From the NCBI GenBank assembly GCA_018398765.1, contig JAHBMJ010004847.1, positions 29,866 to 64,865 on the forward strand: a stretch of 35,000 nucleotides of DNA, given 5' to 3'. Under the pieces are notes generated by a model that was not told the origin of the DNA, did not search any database, and saw only the letters and a list, made by a program, of their open reading frames with translations. The translations under genes were made by a program, and so were the position numbers. This document shows, piece by piece, positions 11,855 through 22,184 of this stretch (the stretch's first letter is position 1; every line of letters starts with the position of its first letter). This stretch comes from Chromera velia (taxonomy: Eukaryota; Sar; Chromeraceae).

Positions 11855-12852
11855 CGTGTGTCTGTATGTCTGCAGGCAAGTGAGCATGGACGGGAGGCAG
11901 AATCCGTTCGTTCAGGTCGAATGCGATCCTCGACACGGCAACGAGAGGGTGTACCAGACGGCAGTGGCGTGGGAGGCAGGAGACATGCCTCAGTTCACAC
12001 ACAACAGATTCGCAATAGACGTCCAGGTATGTTAGCAGGTTGGGGATGCTGGTAGATGGGTAGAATGACTCTCGTGCCTTTGAAGCAAGCGGGTGTTTGC
12101 AAAAAAAGAGGTGAAAAGAAGGAACTTGAAGAAGGGCGGGTCTCAGGAAGCCCCCCGGTATCTCTCTCGGCTTCTGATTTGAACTTGGAACAGAGCTGGA
12201 AAAGGTTAATCCTCTTGAACACTATTCCGCGTACATGAAGAGGGTCTTTTTGTAATGCGAACTTGCTGCAAACCCACTTAATTGCAGGATTGCACAGGGC
12301 TTTTGGTGACCGTGTTCGACAAGCAGGTCTACTCAGATACATTCGTTGGTGCGTCATCTATGTGTTTGAGATTCTTGCTGGCCTCCTCACGTTCTCTCCC
12401 CTTTTCGTTCACTTTTTGATTTTGGTTGCTTCTCGCTCTCTTTGTTCCCTCCCGTCCATTCACCAATCAGGCCATCCGCCCATGGCCTACAGGAACGAAA
12501 TGCTCTTTCTTGATTTGAATCATGAGTGTAAAGCCTGCTTGCTGCATCTGTACGATGCATAGTGAATTTGTCTCCTGAGAAACCAACTGCTGCTGGAGAA
12601 GCTTCACTCGACTGGTGACTTGCTCACTCGGTCATCACCACTCGCAAAGGTTTTCTGCTCGGTTTGTCTCTATTTGTTCCCTCCATCACTAGCTGGTTTG
12701 TGCGTGCAATATTTGCATGGTCGTGTGCCTGCAGGGAGGTGCCTTGTCCGAACGGATGACTACAAGCTGACGCACCCCCCGGTGAAGGAACTCTGGCTGC
12801 CTGTATACGATCATTTCGACCCTGCGAATGTCAGGAGGGAACATTCTTTTTC

Positions 12853-12919
<67 letters not shown>

Positions 12920-13333
12920 TTTTTTTTTTTTTTCTTTCTTTTCTTTCTTTCTTTCTTTCTTTCTTTCATTCATTCATTCATTCATTCATTCATTCATCCG
13001 TTTCGGAATTCTCGGATGAATCTCGGTCTGTTTTCAGTTTTTTGCTTCATCTCTCTCATCTCTGTTTTTTTTTTTCATCCGTTTCCGTCTCATCTCTCTC
13101 ATCCGGCCGTTTCCGTCACTGCCCTGTTACGATCCCCTTCCTCTTCGTCCCCTCTCCAATTTCGCCATCGATCTGTATACTCGTTTTGCCTGACACCTTC
13201 ACTTTACTTGCAGCCCTCTTGCTTGCTAAACAACTTATTTCCCCCCCACTTTTCTGCTTGCAGGCCCCTGGAGAGCTCCAGTCGGGAGAAGTAAGACTGA
13301 AACTCCAATTCCTTGATCCCCTCAAGGTCTGTC

Positions 13334-13385
<52 letters not shown>

Positions 13386-14140
13386 TGTCTGTCTGTCTGT
13401 CTGTCTTTTTGTCGCTCTCACACCTCCCTTCCTGGCTAGATGATTGAAGGGACGGAGAAGTGCGGAAGAGTGCAGTGCAACCTGGCGGCAGGGGATTGGG
13501 GTGTTGATCAGGCGAGCAAGGACGACTCAGAAAGCAGGAAGGAAATCAATGCTGGAGAGAAAGAGGAAACACTACACATTTTTATGATAAATCAACCAGA
13601 AAAAAGTTTCTTTCCCCTTCGAATCCCCTGCTTGCTTGCTTGTTTGATTGCTTGCTTGCTTTTTGTTCCTGGCAGGACAAGATCCAAGTGTGGCAAGCCA
13701 CCAGCCAGCCCCCAGAGCAGGCAGGGGCCTACAGGGACCGACCAAGTGACGGCACGGACCCCGACGAGTGGGTTCTACCCCGCCACAGGCAGAAGCTCAA
13801 CGCCACGAGGGCTGCCCTGCGAGAGGTCGTCAAAGCAAAAGCGGACAAGGCAGTTCTCAACAGTAAGAGCAAATCCAAACAGTGGGCGGAGACGGTGCTG
13901 ATCACAGAAGGAGAAGAGGGGAATGACACAGGTGGGGCATCTGCAGCACCAGGTGCGCCTTCAGTAGGTGATGCGGCGTTGCCTGGTGATGGAGGAGGAG
14001 ACGCGCTTTCAGACGGGGGAGGTGAGACTGCCGGTGGAGGGAAAGGAGGGAAGAAATCAAAGAAAGAAAAGAAAAAGGAGAAGAACAAAAAGAAAGGAAA
14101 CCCTCCAATTGACGCAGGGGGGTTGCCAAATGAATTGTAA
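7927..14140 (+). CDS. Polycystin-1-like five-TM membrane protein with IQ motifs and C2 domain
   Basis: Thirteen phase-matched exons: 7927-8240, 8508-8672, 8904-9321, 9861-9991, 10208-10436, 10735-10803, 11065-11201, 11532-11591, 11876-12026, 12288-12348, 12735-12829, 13264-13326, 13676-14140; 785 residues. TM1 is at about 58-78. The motif HPILTIWCHE, a basic SRSKRA stretch and TM2 (about 187-207, ending AFYN) resemble the segment after the GPS cleavage site of polycystin-1/REJ-type proteins. TM3 is at about 226-252, TM4 345-368, TM5 378-405. Exon 7 holds two IQ motifs (ATKIQRWLKAMW and VLIQAMARKLRDRQ), predicted to bind calmodulin. Residues about 491-625 form a C2 domain (LDLQILEARGLK, MDGRQNPFVQVE, LLVTVFDKQVYSDTFVGRC, LKLQFLD), so Ca2+/lipid binding at a membrane is likely. 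The tail is acidic and Gly-rich, then Lys-rich. The extracellular GAIN/GPS part of the family is missing, so either the gene is short or 5' exons were missed. The ATG follows an in-frame TGA at 7921. The polycystin assignment is moderate; C2 and IQ are strong. Confidence 0.7.
9279..9420 (+). repeat. 50-bp direct repeat of an exon end with its splice donor
   Basis: Positions 9279-9328 and 9371-9420 are identical. The first copy is the 3' end of exon 3 of the polycystin-like gene plus donor GTGAGTC. The second, 92 bases downstream inside intron 3, repeats both. Using the second donor would shift the frame (92 is not a multiple of 3). Confidence 0.95.
10654..10757 (+). repeat. 34-bp direct repeat of a splice acceptor with exon start
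   Basis: Positions 10654-10687 and 10724-10757 are identical: a TGTGTGCAG acceptor followed by the first 23 bases of exon 6 of the polycystin-like gene. The upstream copy diverges after the exon start and soon meets an in-frame TAG, so only the downstream acceptor gives the full exon. Confidence 0.95.
10872..10965 (+). repeat. Imperfect 31-bp intronic direct repeat
   Basis: A G-rich segment (AGGTGGGGGAAGGGGG then ACTCTGTACA) occurs at about 10872-10902 and again at 10935-10965 with two mismatches, inside intron 6 of the polycystin-like gene. The spacing is 63 bases. Confidence 0.85.
11818..11866. repeat. (TG)n-(CG)n microsatellite in an intron
   Basis: A TG run passes into CG dinucleotides and a TGTGTCTG stretch just before the acceptor of exon 9 of the polycystin-like gene, so it serves as part of the pre-acceptor tract. 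Confidence 0.95.
12852..12996. repeat. Compound pyrimidine microsatellite (CT)n/(CTTT)n/(CATT)n
   Basis: About 145 bases of CT, then CTTT, poly-T, CTTT again and finally CATT repeats in the intron after exon 11 of the polycystin-like gene, beginning about 20 bases after the donor. The long open frame across it is a repeat artefact. Confidence 0.95.
13339..13406. repeat. (CT)n/(GT)n/(CTGT)n microsatellite in an intron
   Basis: The tract lies in the intron that follows donor GTCTGT at 13327, in the polycystin-like gene. The donor sequence resembles the CTGT repeat unit downstream. Confidence 0.95.
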
Positions 14141-14861
14141 ATAAGATGAGCGACTTTTATGAGGGCTCGATCGAATTTATAAGCGTCACTTCACTAACTT
14201 CAAAAGGTTTTTTGAAAAAATATATTTGGAGTCACATCAGACACTTTGTAAACTCTGCATAAATGAAAAAATGGTTCAAAAAATACAATTTCACAGTTAT
14301 AAAATCTTAATAAAAAAATGTCTGGCGGCGCTATATAAGCCTAGCTAGGCTAGCCCACAGCTTTTCACAAATGTTTCAACCATATATATAATTTTAATTG
14401 TGTCATTAACTTAAAACTAATATGCATAAATTTTGTTATAAAAGATATTAAAAATGCTTTAGTCGACCCAATATTAATTTATTAGAATCAAATAAATTTG
14501 AATAGATTGCAAGTTAAATTTAAAGTTTATAATAGCACTAGTGATAGTTTAAATCTTTTCTATAATGCAATCTATCGATATAGAATTAAATGTGCTAATT
14601 TCATTAAAAAAAAATCATATATCAATTTCATATTATTGATTGATTGATTGATATGTTCCGCCCTAGGGCCTTCCCGCTATGTCTATCTTAGAGCTAGTAA
14701 TGGAGCCTAGATTGGAACTGGCATGTTTACATATTATTAATTTTTAAAAAAAGGGGGAAAAATTATGTATCAGGGCTTATGAGCCTTTAAGTACTTGTAG
14801 GATGCACACGGATGCACCGTCGTGTCATTCATGGACGATTTCTTTATGATTGAATTTGGCG
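14141..14861. other. AT-rich spacer between convergent genes
   Basis: It lies between the stop codons of the polycystin-like gene (+) and the orphan secreted gene (-). It is AT-rich with many A/T runs and no coding frame. It contains a GATT-repeat-linked dispersed repeat at 14636-14688. Both 3' untranslated regions and polyadenylation sites must fall here, but I cannot place them. Confidence 0.5.
14636..14688. repeat. Dispersed repeat copy 1: (GATT)n plus 40-bp conserved block
   Basis: A short GATT repeat is followed by a block containing ATGTTCCGCCCTAGGGCC and CTTCCCGCTATGTCTATCT. The same block with a longer GATT run recurs at 33084-33146 in the same orientation. Read on the minus strand it looks like the 3' end of a retroelement with an (AATC)n tail. 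Confidence 0.8.
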
Positions 14862-15870
14862 TCATCGTGGTTGTAGCAGGCGATATAGATTCACTAGTGT
14901 AAGTGGAAGCACAATCCAAGGGCCTCTCCACCCCTCCAAAGTTTGTGCAGAAGACGAATCTCGATGATCGGAAATGAATTCTGCCGGCCCGGGTATCGAG
15001 TCGACACCGTCCTTCAGCAATGACCTCAAATTGTCGCCCTCTTCTTTCCCAGTCCCCCTGCAGAAATCGAGCTTCACGTCTCGGTGTCCCTGCAGAAGAG
15101 AGTACAGCATATTAAGGAACTCCGCAGACGCCAACTCCCTCTCAAACACCCACCAGGAACTTTCGACCTTCCTCCCGCCCCCTTCTGAACTTCCCCCCGA
15201 GCCCTTTTCTGATGGATGTGTTCTCTCCCCCAAGACGGCAAACGTGACAGACTCCTGGAAGAGTTGCGCTGTCGTGCCAGTGTCCCCTTCTCCCTCTTTC
15301 TCTTTTACCACGGCAGGAGCGAGGAGATCTCTCGCTGCCATTTCAAACGGGAGTAGCGCTGTGACAAATCCGAGCGCATTCTGGAGAGACGGGTTGTCGT
15401 TGGACAGCCACTCGTTGATGGCACACGCCTCTCCCGCCTTCTGGTCTTTCTGAAGCTCCAACGCACAGACGTGTCTGAAGAACCTGACCGCTCTCATGTG
15501 CCCCCCCCCCCTGTCCCCGTCCAGTTTGTCGTGTATGGCGTCTCTCATCGAGAGCCCGCCAGGCTGGGACCTTCTGTACTCAAGCAGCCGCTTCCACTCA
15601 CGACTCACAAACAACTCAATCTGAGGGAAATAGAGGAAGCGAGAGGGAATCACACATGCAATGAAGTCTGGATGTGCCAGCATATTCTCTCAGAGCAGCA
15701 AAAGCACAAAACCTGTCGAAAGTCAACGGAAGAACGAGAAAGAAAAATTACCCGAACCGTCGGCAGGGTGCGTTACGTGGGAGGGGACATGGAGAAGACA
15801 TTCGGAAAAGAGAAAATCATCAAAGAGAAACACAAATAAAACGAAACCAAATGGAACAAAAGGGGACAAA

Positions 15871-15915
<45 letters not shown>

Positions 15916-17922
15916 CCGACAGAAAGGAAAAGTAATCCAAACAAAAGCGAAATGGAGTTAGACTGCTAAGTCTATTGAATTCCCTGCGTGACTGACCGAC
16001 CTGTTCGGCTGCAGTCGGAGGAAGAGGACTTCCTGTGGCGCCCTCAAAAAATTCAGCGAATGTCTCTGGATCTCTCTGGCTGCAGTACAGAGATGCAACC
16101 CTTGCAACTGTCTGTAGTCTCTGTTGAAAAAACTTCAGAGGAAGATGCACATCCCAAAACTCAACAGACGAATCCGACCCCTCCCCCCCCTCTCTTCCTG
16201 AATTGTCATATAGAATGTGCAAAACTGCGGCTCCTAATTTCAGACTGTGCTCTAGACCGTCTGAGTTCGTACGCCACCCGGTGATCGTGGTTGGGAGCAC
16301 CATGTGAGGATTCAGGTCTCCCTGCACCGTCAGGTCCCACAGATTCACTACCACCCCTGCTGCCCCCCCCTCCTGGAGATGCGAGCTGAGAAAATGCAAA
16401 ACGGCCTTCACACGCTCGTCGTCCGGAATCCCTGTGTTCCAGTCACCTACAAAGAAATTAGACAATCCTAGGTACGGGTTCTCTTGCACCAGAAACAACC
16501 CCCCCTGCTTGGGTATCAACCAGTGACCATAACTTTCTAGACGGTCCCGGAAGGCAGATGTGCCCGTCTCCTCCCCTCCCTGTACAACCCTCTGGGGAAA
16601 GTGGGTGGTCAGAATCACCAGATCATGCGCACAGCCGCCCTCCCCCCTTCGCAGCCCCATAGAGGCACATGCACTTCTCTCCGAGAAGGAGGGGAATGGA
16701 GAGAGCTCATCAAACTCCCCGTCCTCCCCCTCTCTTTGCAATTGGGGAGAGTGGAAGTACTTCACTGAGAGAAACAGGCGTCTCTCTGAGTCTGCTTCCG
16801 TGACTGGAGGAAACTCTGAGGGTCTCTGATCAACAAATCGGAGGGCAGAGTCCACCACAAACTGGACCCACCGAAATTCCTGCAGAAGCGTCTCTGCAGG
16901 TTCCAATAAAAGGACGTTCAATCTGAACCTAGCAGAAAGTCTGTGCAGTTGGAAGACCAACATCCAGAGAAGAAAAAAGTCGTGAGCAGAGCTGCCTGTG
17001 ATAAGCAGCACAGATCCTTCTGCAAGAGCATCCTCTGAGTCCTCTGCAGGGTGCATGGGAGGCCCTTTCCTGTTGCAGAGGGTTTCTGCAAGTCTCTCCA
17101 GATCCTTCGCCACTCTCTTCACACTCCTCCGCTCCTTCACTACAGCATTATCCTTCCCTGCACGACCGTGAACACAAAAACACCATGCAGGTCGTCAATG
17201 AGAATCAATGTGCAAAAGAAAGGATCATGGACCGTCGCGTGAAGTATCAAAGTTTGGGAAAGACCCGTACTCAGCAACACTGAACCGCAAGGGGCAGTTT
17301 GCAGGCGCAAATGAAGTAGCCTTTTGAGAACGCAATGCTCTTCAGATGTCAGAGACCTTTTCCGTGCCCCTTCCACGAGGGCAACCATTTGCCAACACAG
17401 TGCATCTTACATGCATGCATGCGTTCAGGTTCAATTCGAGTGTATATCTATGAAGGCAATTCACAAAACCGATGTTTGTGCCGCAGTGCAAAGCTTTAAT
17501 CTTTTTTCGCATGCAAACCAGCAGGTGCCAGCGCTTTGCAGCTGCAGACATTGAAGAAAGAATAGAACTCGTCGGTCGGGGTTCTGTGTTGAGAGCTTGC
17601 ATGCGTGTGAACGGAAGCATGCCTCTCTCTTGTTTGGCATCTTACAGAAGCAATTGGTCTCACCTGTTCCCACTCCCAGCTTCTTCAAAAAGTCATTCGC
17701 TTGCAACAAAGTGCTGCTCTCGCTGTCGCCCTCTCCCTCTTCTTCTCCGAGAAGAACCTGAGGATTCGGCAAGCTCGGTGGGAGCTTGCTGTCAGGCAGG
17801 GGGCTGTCTGCTGTTTCAATGGCAGTTATGGTTTCGCCTCGACTACTGGGTTGCAGCCTGACGCAAAGACTTGAGCTGTTCAGCAAGAAGGCAAGTATCG
17901 ATGGGGAGAGAATGCTTCTCAT
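14862..17922 (-). CDS. Hypothetical secreted or membrane-targeted protein, three exons
   Basis: Exons on the minus strand: 17922-17664 (donor GTGAGA), 17157-16001 (acceptor GTGCAG, donor GTCGGT) and 15620-14862 (acceptor CCTCAG). All phases match, giving 724 residues. The chosen start (MRSILSPSILAFLLNSSS) gives a signal-peptide-like N-terminus; an in-frame ATG at 18033 would add 37 residues before it and bury the signal. The middle region has alternating hydrophobic strands (SVLLITGSSAHDFFLLWML, LNVLLLEPAETLLQEF, GVVVNLWDLTV, HDLVILTTHFPQ) suggesting an alpha/beta fold, with acidic Gly/Ser-rich insertions. The C-terminal exon is helical and charged and has no clear membrane anchor. I do not recognise the family. 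A glycosyltransferase or methyltransferase-like fold is possible but unsupported by a motif. Confidence 0.65.
15873..15912. repeat. (GA)n microsatellite in intron 2 of the orphan secreted gene
   Basis: A pure GA run of about 40 bases, which is CT on the transcribed (-) strand, inside the intron between 16000 and 15621. Confidence 0.95.
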
Positions 17923-18033
17923 GGTGACCCTAGTTTTCAACGGTACCCTGGTGGAGTTTACGTCACTTTGTCTCTGCCATGACAAACCACAGTCTAGGAA
18001 GAGGGTGCATGGATTCTCTGAAAAGATTCCCAA

Positions 18034-18888
18034 GTGTATATACCAAAAGTGCGAACATGAGGTCTTTTCCGAGAGAGACAGGTCGATCTATCGCAGGAGC
18101 TTTGTGCCCGCCTCTTGATCGTGCGCGTCTGTTTGGACGAATTATGCAGATCGAGACAACATCCATCCACGACGTGCGGAAAGGGCCGTTGCATGTATGC
18201 ATGCATGAATTCACGCGTGTATTAAAAAAAAGTGTATCGGTCAGCATCACTGTGTCTTGAGGGTTCGTGGATGCATCGATCGTTTAGCTATCAAAAGGGC
18301 GCTCAAAAGGGCGCCTTCTGCGCGCACTGATCGAGCGATATGCAGGACCATACAGAGAGACACTCAATCTTCAGTGTCTCTCTATGTAGTCCTGCATCGC
18401 TCCGGTTTGCATCCTGTCTAGGCATATGTCCCGGCTCTATTATCCTATTAGTCGTTTGTTAAACACTTCGCATACGCTGTGGATTAGGCCTGACCAATTC
18501 TAAGTTATGTACTGAAGATCACTGAAGAATATTTGATATATATATTTCATTCAATCCATACATACGTGTGTGCTTACATTACTAGTTCGCGTAATCAATC
18601 CTACGTCTCTATGCCTACGTGTAATTACATGCACAAACACGTAATAAATCTATAGATTTTTTAAATAATTAGTATATTATCATACGAATATACAATCATG
18701 AACAATTTTTTTTTCAGTCTGGAACATAAATCCTAATTCTAAACAAAAAAAAAAATTAACTTGTTTAATAACGTATAAATGCTGTGAACGAATCAACAGT
18801 GACCATTATATGAAGAACTCTACACATACTACAAGTCTACTTGAATTAACAATTGAATCTTTCTGTCAAGTTTCTGACACGATTGAAA
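18034..18888. other. Spacer upstream of the orphan secreted gene and downstream of the Nudix-phosphatase gene
   Basis: No supported coding exon. It contains TGCATGCA at 18198-18205, a direct repeat of CAAAAGGGCGC near 18292-18314, a long hairpin (18333-18402) and an AT-rich stretch from about 18520. The promoter of the minus-strand orphan gene should lie in its left part. Confidence 0.5.
18333..18402. ncRNA. Long imperfect hairpin, small-RNA-precursor-like
   Basis: The arm 18333-18364 (core TGCAGGACCATACAGAGAG) pairs with 18373-18402 (core CTCTCTATGTAGTCCTGCA) over an 8-base loop. About 28 of 30 positions pair, with one 2-base bulge and a few mismatches. The size and near-perfect pairing resemble a microRNA or siRNA precursor, but a palindromic repeat remnant would look the same. 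There is no evidence of transcription. Confidence 0.4.
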
Positions 18889-19819
18889 TTATCCCCCTTC
18901 AAGAGTCTGGCGGCTCTCTTCTCCGCTTTCTGCCTGAAGGGTCGTGATGCTCTTTCTCAAGTGTACATAAGATCCGCCCAACCCCAGCCGCCTCGCCTCC
19001 AGCTTTACAACCTTTGTCTGTCTCCCCTCGTGTCTGATCCTCTGCCCAAACGCAACGCGAATCACCTCATGGTGACACACAATCAAAACGCGCCTCCCTG
19101 CCGTGGCCAGTCTCCCGACAGCAGTCTGGACCTCACTAACGTACTCTTCCTCAGATATGTCCCAGTTCCTGCCGTCCTCTGCCTGTGCACGCCTGAAGCT
19201 CTCCTCACAAATTCGGGCAGACCTCTCCCCAGACAAACTCGTGCACACAGGGTCCAACCCCCCGCACTTTGGAAGAAAATCCTCGGAGGACTCTGAGGTC
19301 ACCAGGGAGACCGGAAGGTTCTGCCTCTGCTGGGAGCTCCGTGCGAGCCAGTTCATCTCCTGCAGTGCCGGCTCGATCTGCAACACCATGTGCGGACAGA
19401 GAGCGGCTGCGGTCTGGACGGTCCGTCGGAGGGGGGTGCACACAACTTTGTCAAAAGTTTGGCACACCTGCACGCCCGATAAATATCAAGGTACAACAAG
19501 AAAGTCACTGTCTTGCATATTTAAAGCTTCCCAAAAGATTGGGTACACACACCTGCACGAGCAGAAAAAACTAGAGAAAAAATGGCCGGCCTGGAGGAAT
19601 TGAGATTCCTGAAGACGCCATGGCTGCATTCCTGAACTAGCGTTTGCCTTCAGATTTGTGTGCCAGTTCGTCTGCAGATTTCCCTGTATGCATCCCCACT
19701 GTCCGGACATGTCTACCTACGTACATTCCTTCCTTCCTATCTGCCCACTGGCGTGTGTCTCTACCTCCTTGCTCGTCTCGCCTGCTTGCCGGCCTGCCTG
19801 TCTGTTTGTGTCCCAGAGT

Positions 19820-19897
<78 letters not shown>

Positions 19898-22184
19898 CCT
19901 CTCCGCCTCAGTGTGTGGAATGAATGCACGACTCCAAGAGCCAAGTAGCAATGGAAAAGATCTGAAGGGAACGAAAACCGGAACATTCAATCAATCGATT
20001 GATCCCGCTGCCCTTCTCAAAACAACAAATGCGCAGCAAACCGTATTTCTCAACCTTTCTTTTCAAAGGACTGATGATCAAGACAGACCTGGAGGGACCC
20101 AAAATCGAGGGCCTCGTTCTTTCCCTTCTCACTCAGCAGAGCGTCTGTCACGTCCATCCCTGTGGAGTTCGCCTCGCTCTCGCAGTGCCTGACCAGGAAC
20201 ACAGTGGACACCGGAGGGCCGTGGAGACCTGTGAGGAAGGAGATGATCTTATCTTTGTTCTCCTCTGCATATCTCCCGAAGAAAGTACTTCGAACCTGCA
20301 GCAGAGATTGATTGTCAACACATTCAGCATGTATTTGTGACTTTGCGTGTCACGGAAATCTCTTAAAGAACGAATTTGTCACTTCTGGAGGACCTAGTGG
20401 CAGCAGAGGTCTGCACAGCAATACGACCGAGGGGGTGGTATGTGTGAAGAGGAATCCATGAGGGAAGGCACAAAAGAAGCACAGAAAACACAGGACGGAA
20501 TGGAATCACGTCGAATTGCCCACTCACTTCCTCTCCTGCCCCCCTTCTTCCCACAGATCCGGCTTGAGGCCACTGAGTGCAGTCTATATCTCCCTATGCC
20601 TTCTGCAAATTCAACTTGCAGATGCGTGTACGCAGAAATGCAGATGCACAGGAAATTCTACACCCCGAACGATACAAATTAGAGGGCCGAGAGGACAATA
20701 CAGCTCCACAACAATTTGTTTGACCACAACCACATTGATCCTGTTTACACCCGGATAGAATTTGGTTCACCCCACATGTCCGCCTACACGCAGCGACTGA
20801 CCATTGGGGCAAGAGGCTGCGAGCTTCCTCTCACTGGAGTTTCGGGAAACCTGAGGAGATGCTCCAGGGGAACCCAGAGGTACCCGTGTTGGAAGTCTCC
20901 TGCAAGCATTCAATGAACAAGAATGAACAGAATTGGGCACTCGGGGACGGGTGCATGATCAAGGAGAATGGAGGGAACTCGCTGTTTCTCTGCTCAACAA
21001 AGGTTTCCTTTTTGTTCGGGTGAGCGGGGGACGAAAAGGGAAAACCGCAAGTACATGGCCAAAACATTGATTCAAAGCACAGAGGCATCGATAATCCTGC
21101 TCCACTTCGGTCATCAGACACACACCGAGAGAGTCTGACCTTTCTGTACCATGCAGATCCACCCACCTGGCTGGTCCCCGTACTTTTCGGGTTCGTCTGG
21201 TGCCTCGTCGATCTCCCACCTGTCGCTTGGAAGGGCACGGGGCCTCCAAGTCTCCCAGCCTTTGTCTGCACCCTCAAAGTCCAGGGCGATCACGAACTGC
21301 GCAGTGAAGTACGCGCGTCGGCACTCGAGCCGGGGGAATCGTACCACCGGACCGTACACGCGACAGCACCTACTGTTTGTACTCAATTCGGTTGTCAAGG
21401 CCTTCACGATGGTGGGAGGGACACACACCTCCACCGGCTGTGGAGTGGTGCTGTTTCTTTTTCTGGGGGTGAAGTCATGGGCTCGCAGGACCTTTCCTGT
21501 GACCGGACATCTGCCTTCCGGGACCACAAACAGGCGTTTCCCCTGGGGTGCAGGTTCCCCGTCTACATGTGTGACACCCTCTGCGGACCCTCCACCGGCT
21601 TCCTCTATGAACTCCCTCACACACGCCCTGAGGGCCACCTTCCTCTTTGTCTCTTCCTTCAATCTGGAGTCCAAGTCTGTGCCCTCCTCGTTCAGCAGAA
21701 AAGAAGCCTCCACGCGATCGTCAGACCCTCCAGGAACCGTCCAGCTCCACCCGAAGTCCACTTTTCCACTCCGTCTCTGAAGGAGAACCTCCCATCTGTT
21801 TCGGTAAAAACGGCACACAAACAACTCAGGCATGGAAAGCTGCTACTCTCCTGACACAAAGTGCACCACGCCTTGTCACCGCTCTGTCAGTTGCAGAAGC
21901 TTTCAAAACAGCAATACTGCCACGGCAGCGGAAGATATATATGTTAATATGTATACTGTATATATACTGTTCCAGAAGATTGAGTCAGCAGTCTTCGAAG
22001 TCAAATGAAAGGGAGTTCTCTCCAAGCTGATCGAATCCAGTCTCGAACACCTTCGAACACTTAATTGTGCAGAATTTCGCAAGGAGAAAACTCTTCTTCC
22101 AGATGTAAACGTGTGGCAATAAATACTCACAATGCTTCTTCGCCTGGCTACGGAGGTTGGATTTCTGTTGAATCGTGCTGCCAT
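18889..22184 (-). CDS. Nudix hydrolase - histidine phosphatase fusion protein
   Basis: Minus-strand exons: 21839-21167 (donor GTGGGT), 20899-20835 (donor GTGAGA), 20295-20089 (donor GTCTGT), 19467-18889; all phases match. A probable first exon 22184-22131 (donor GTGAGT, phase 0) adds MAARFNRNPTSVARRRSI, rich in Arg and lacking acids, like a mitochondrial presequence; the total is then 525 residues. Without it, ATG 21833 gives 505. The numbers below count from that Met. The Nudix part has PGG at 34-36 and REFIEEAGG at 73-81, which is the Nudix box but with about 23 extra residues between its first Glu and the REFIEE core; it ends at GYLWVPLEHLL. The phosphatase part has LVRHCESEAN (catalytic His about 281; Cys replaces the usual Gly of RHG), CTPLRRT (second Arg) and LIVCHHEVIR (second His). 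The order matches mycobacterial MutT1, so nucleotide clean-up or removal of phosphates from nucleotide-like products is plausible; the substrate is unknown. Confidence 0.8.
19822..19893. repeat. (TCTG)n-(TC)n microsatellite in an intron
   Basis: About nine TCTG units followed by about 16 TC units, in the intron 20088-19468 of the Nudix-phosphatase gene. On the transcribed strand this is purine-rich (GA then CAGA). Confidence 0.95.

Noticed and set aside
12620-13294. 224-residue open frame on the plus strand
   Set aside because: Most of it is the CT/CTTT/CATT microsatellite read as Ser-Leu-Phe; only 12735-12829 is a phase-matched exon.
13441-13498. Possible extra exon (ATGATTGAAGGG onward) in the polycystin-like gene
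   Set aside because: Its end phase does not fit the next exon, and skipping it joins exons 12 and 13 in phase 0.
20835-20851. Donor at 20851 for exon 2 of the Nudix-phosphatase gene
   Set aside because: It would need a weak acceptor (CGAAG) downstream; the GTGAGA donor after 20835 pairs in phase 0 with the strong CTGCAG acceptor before 20295.
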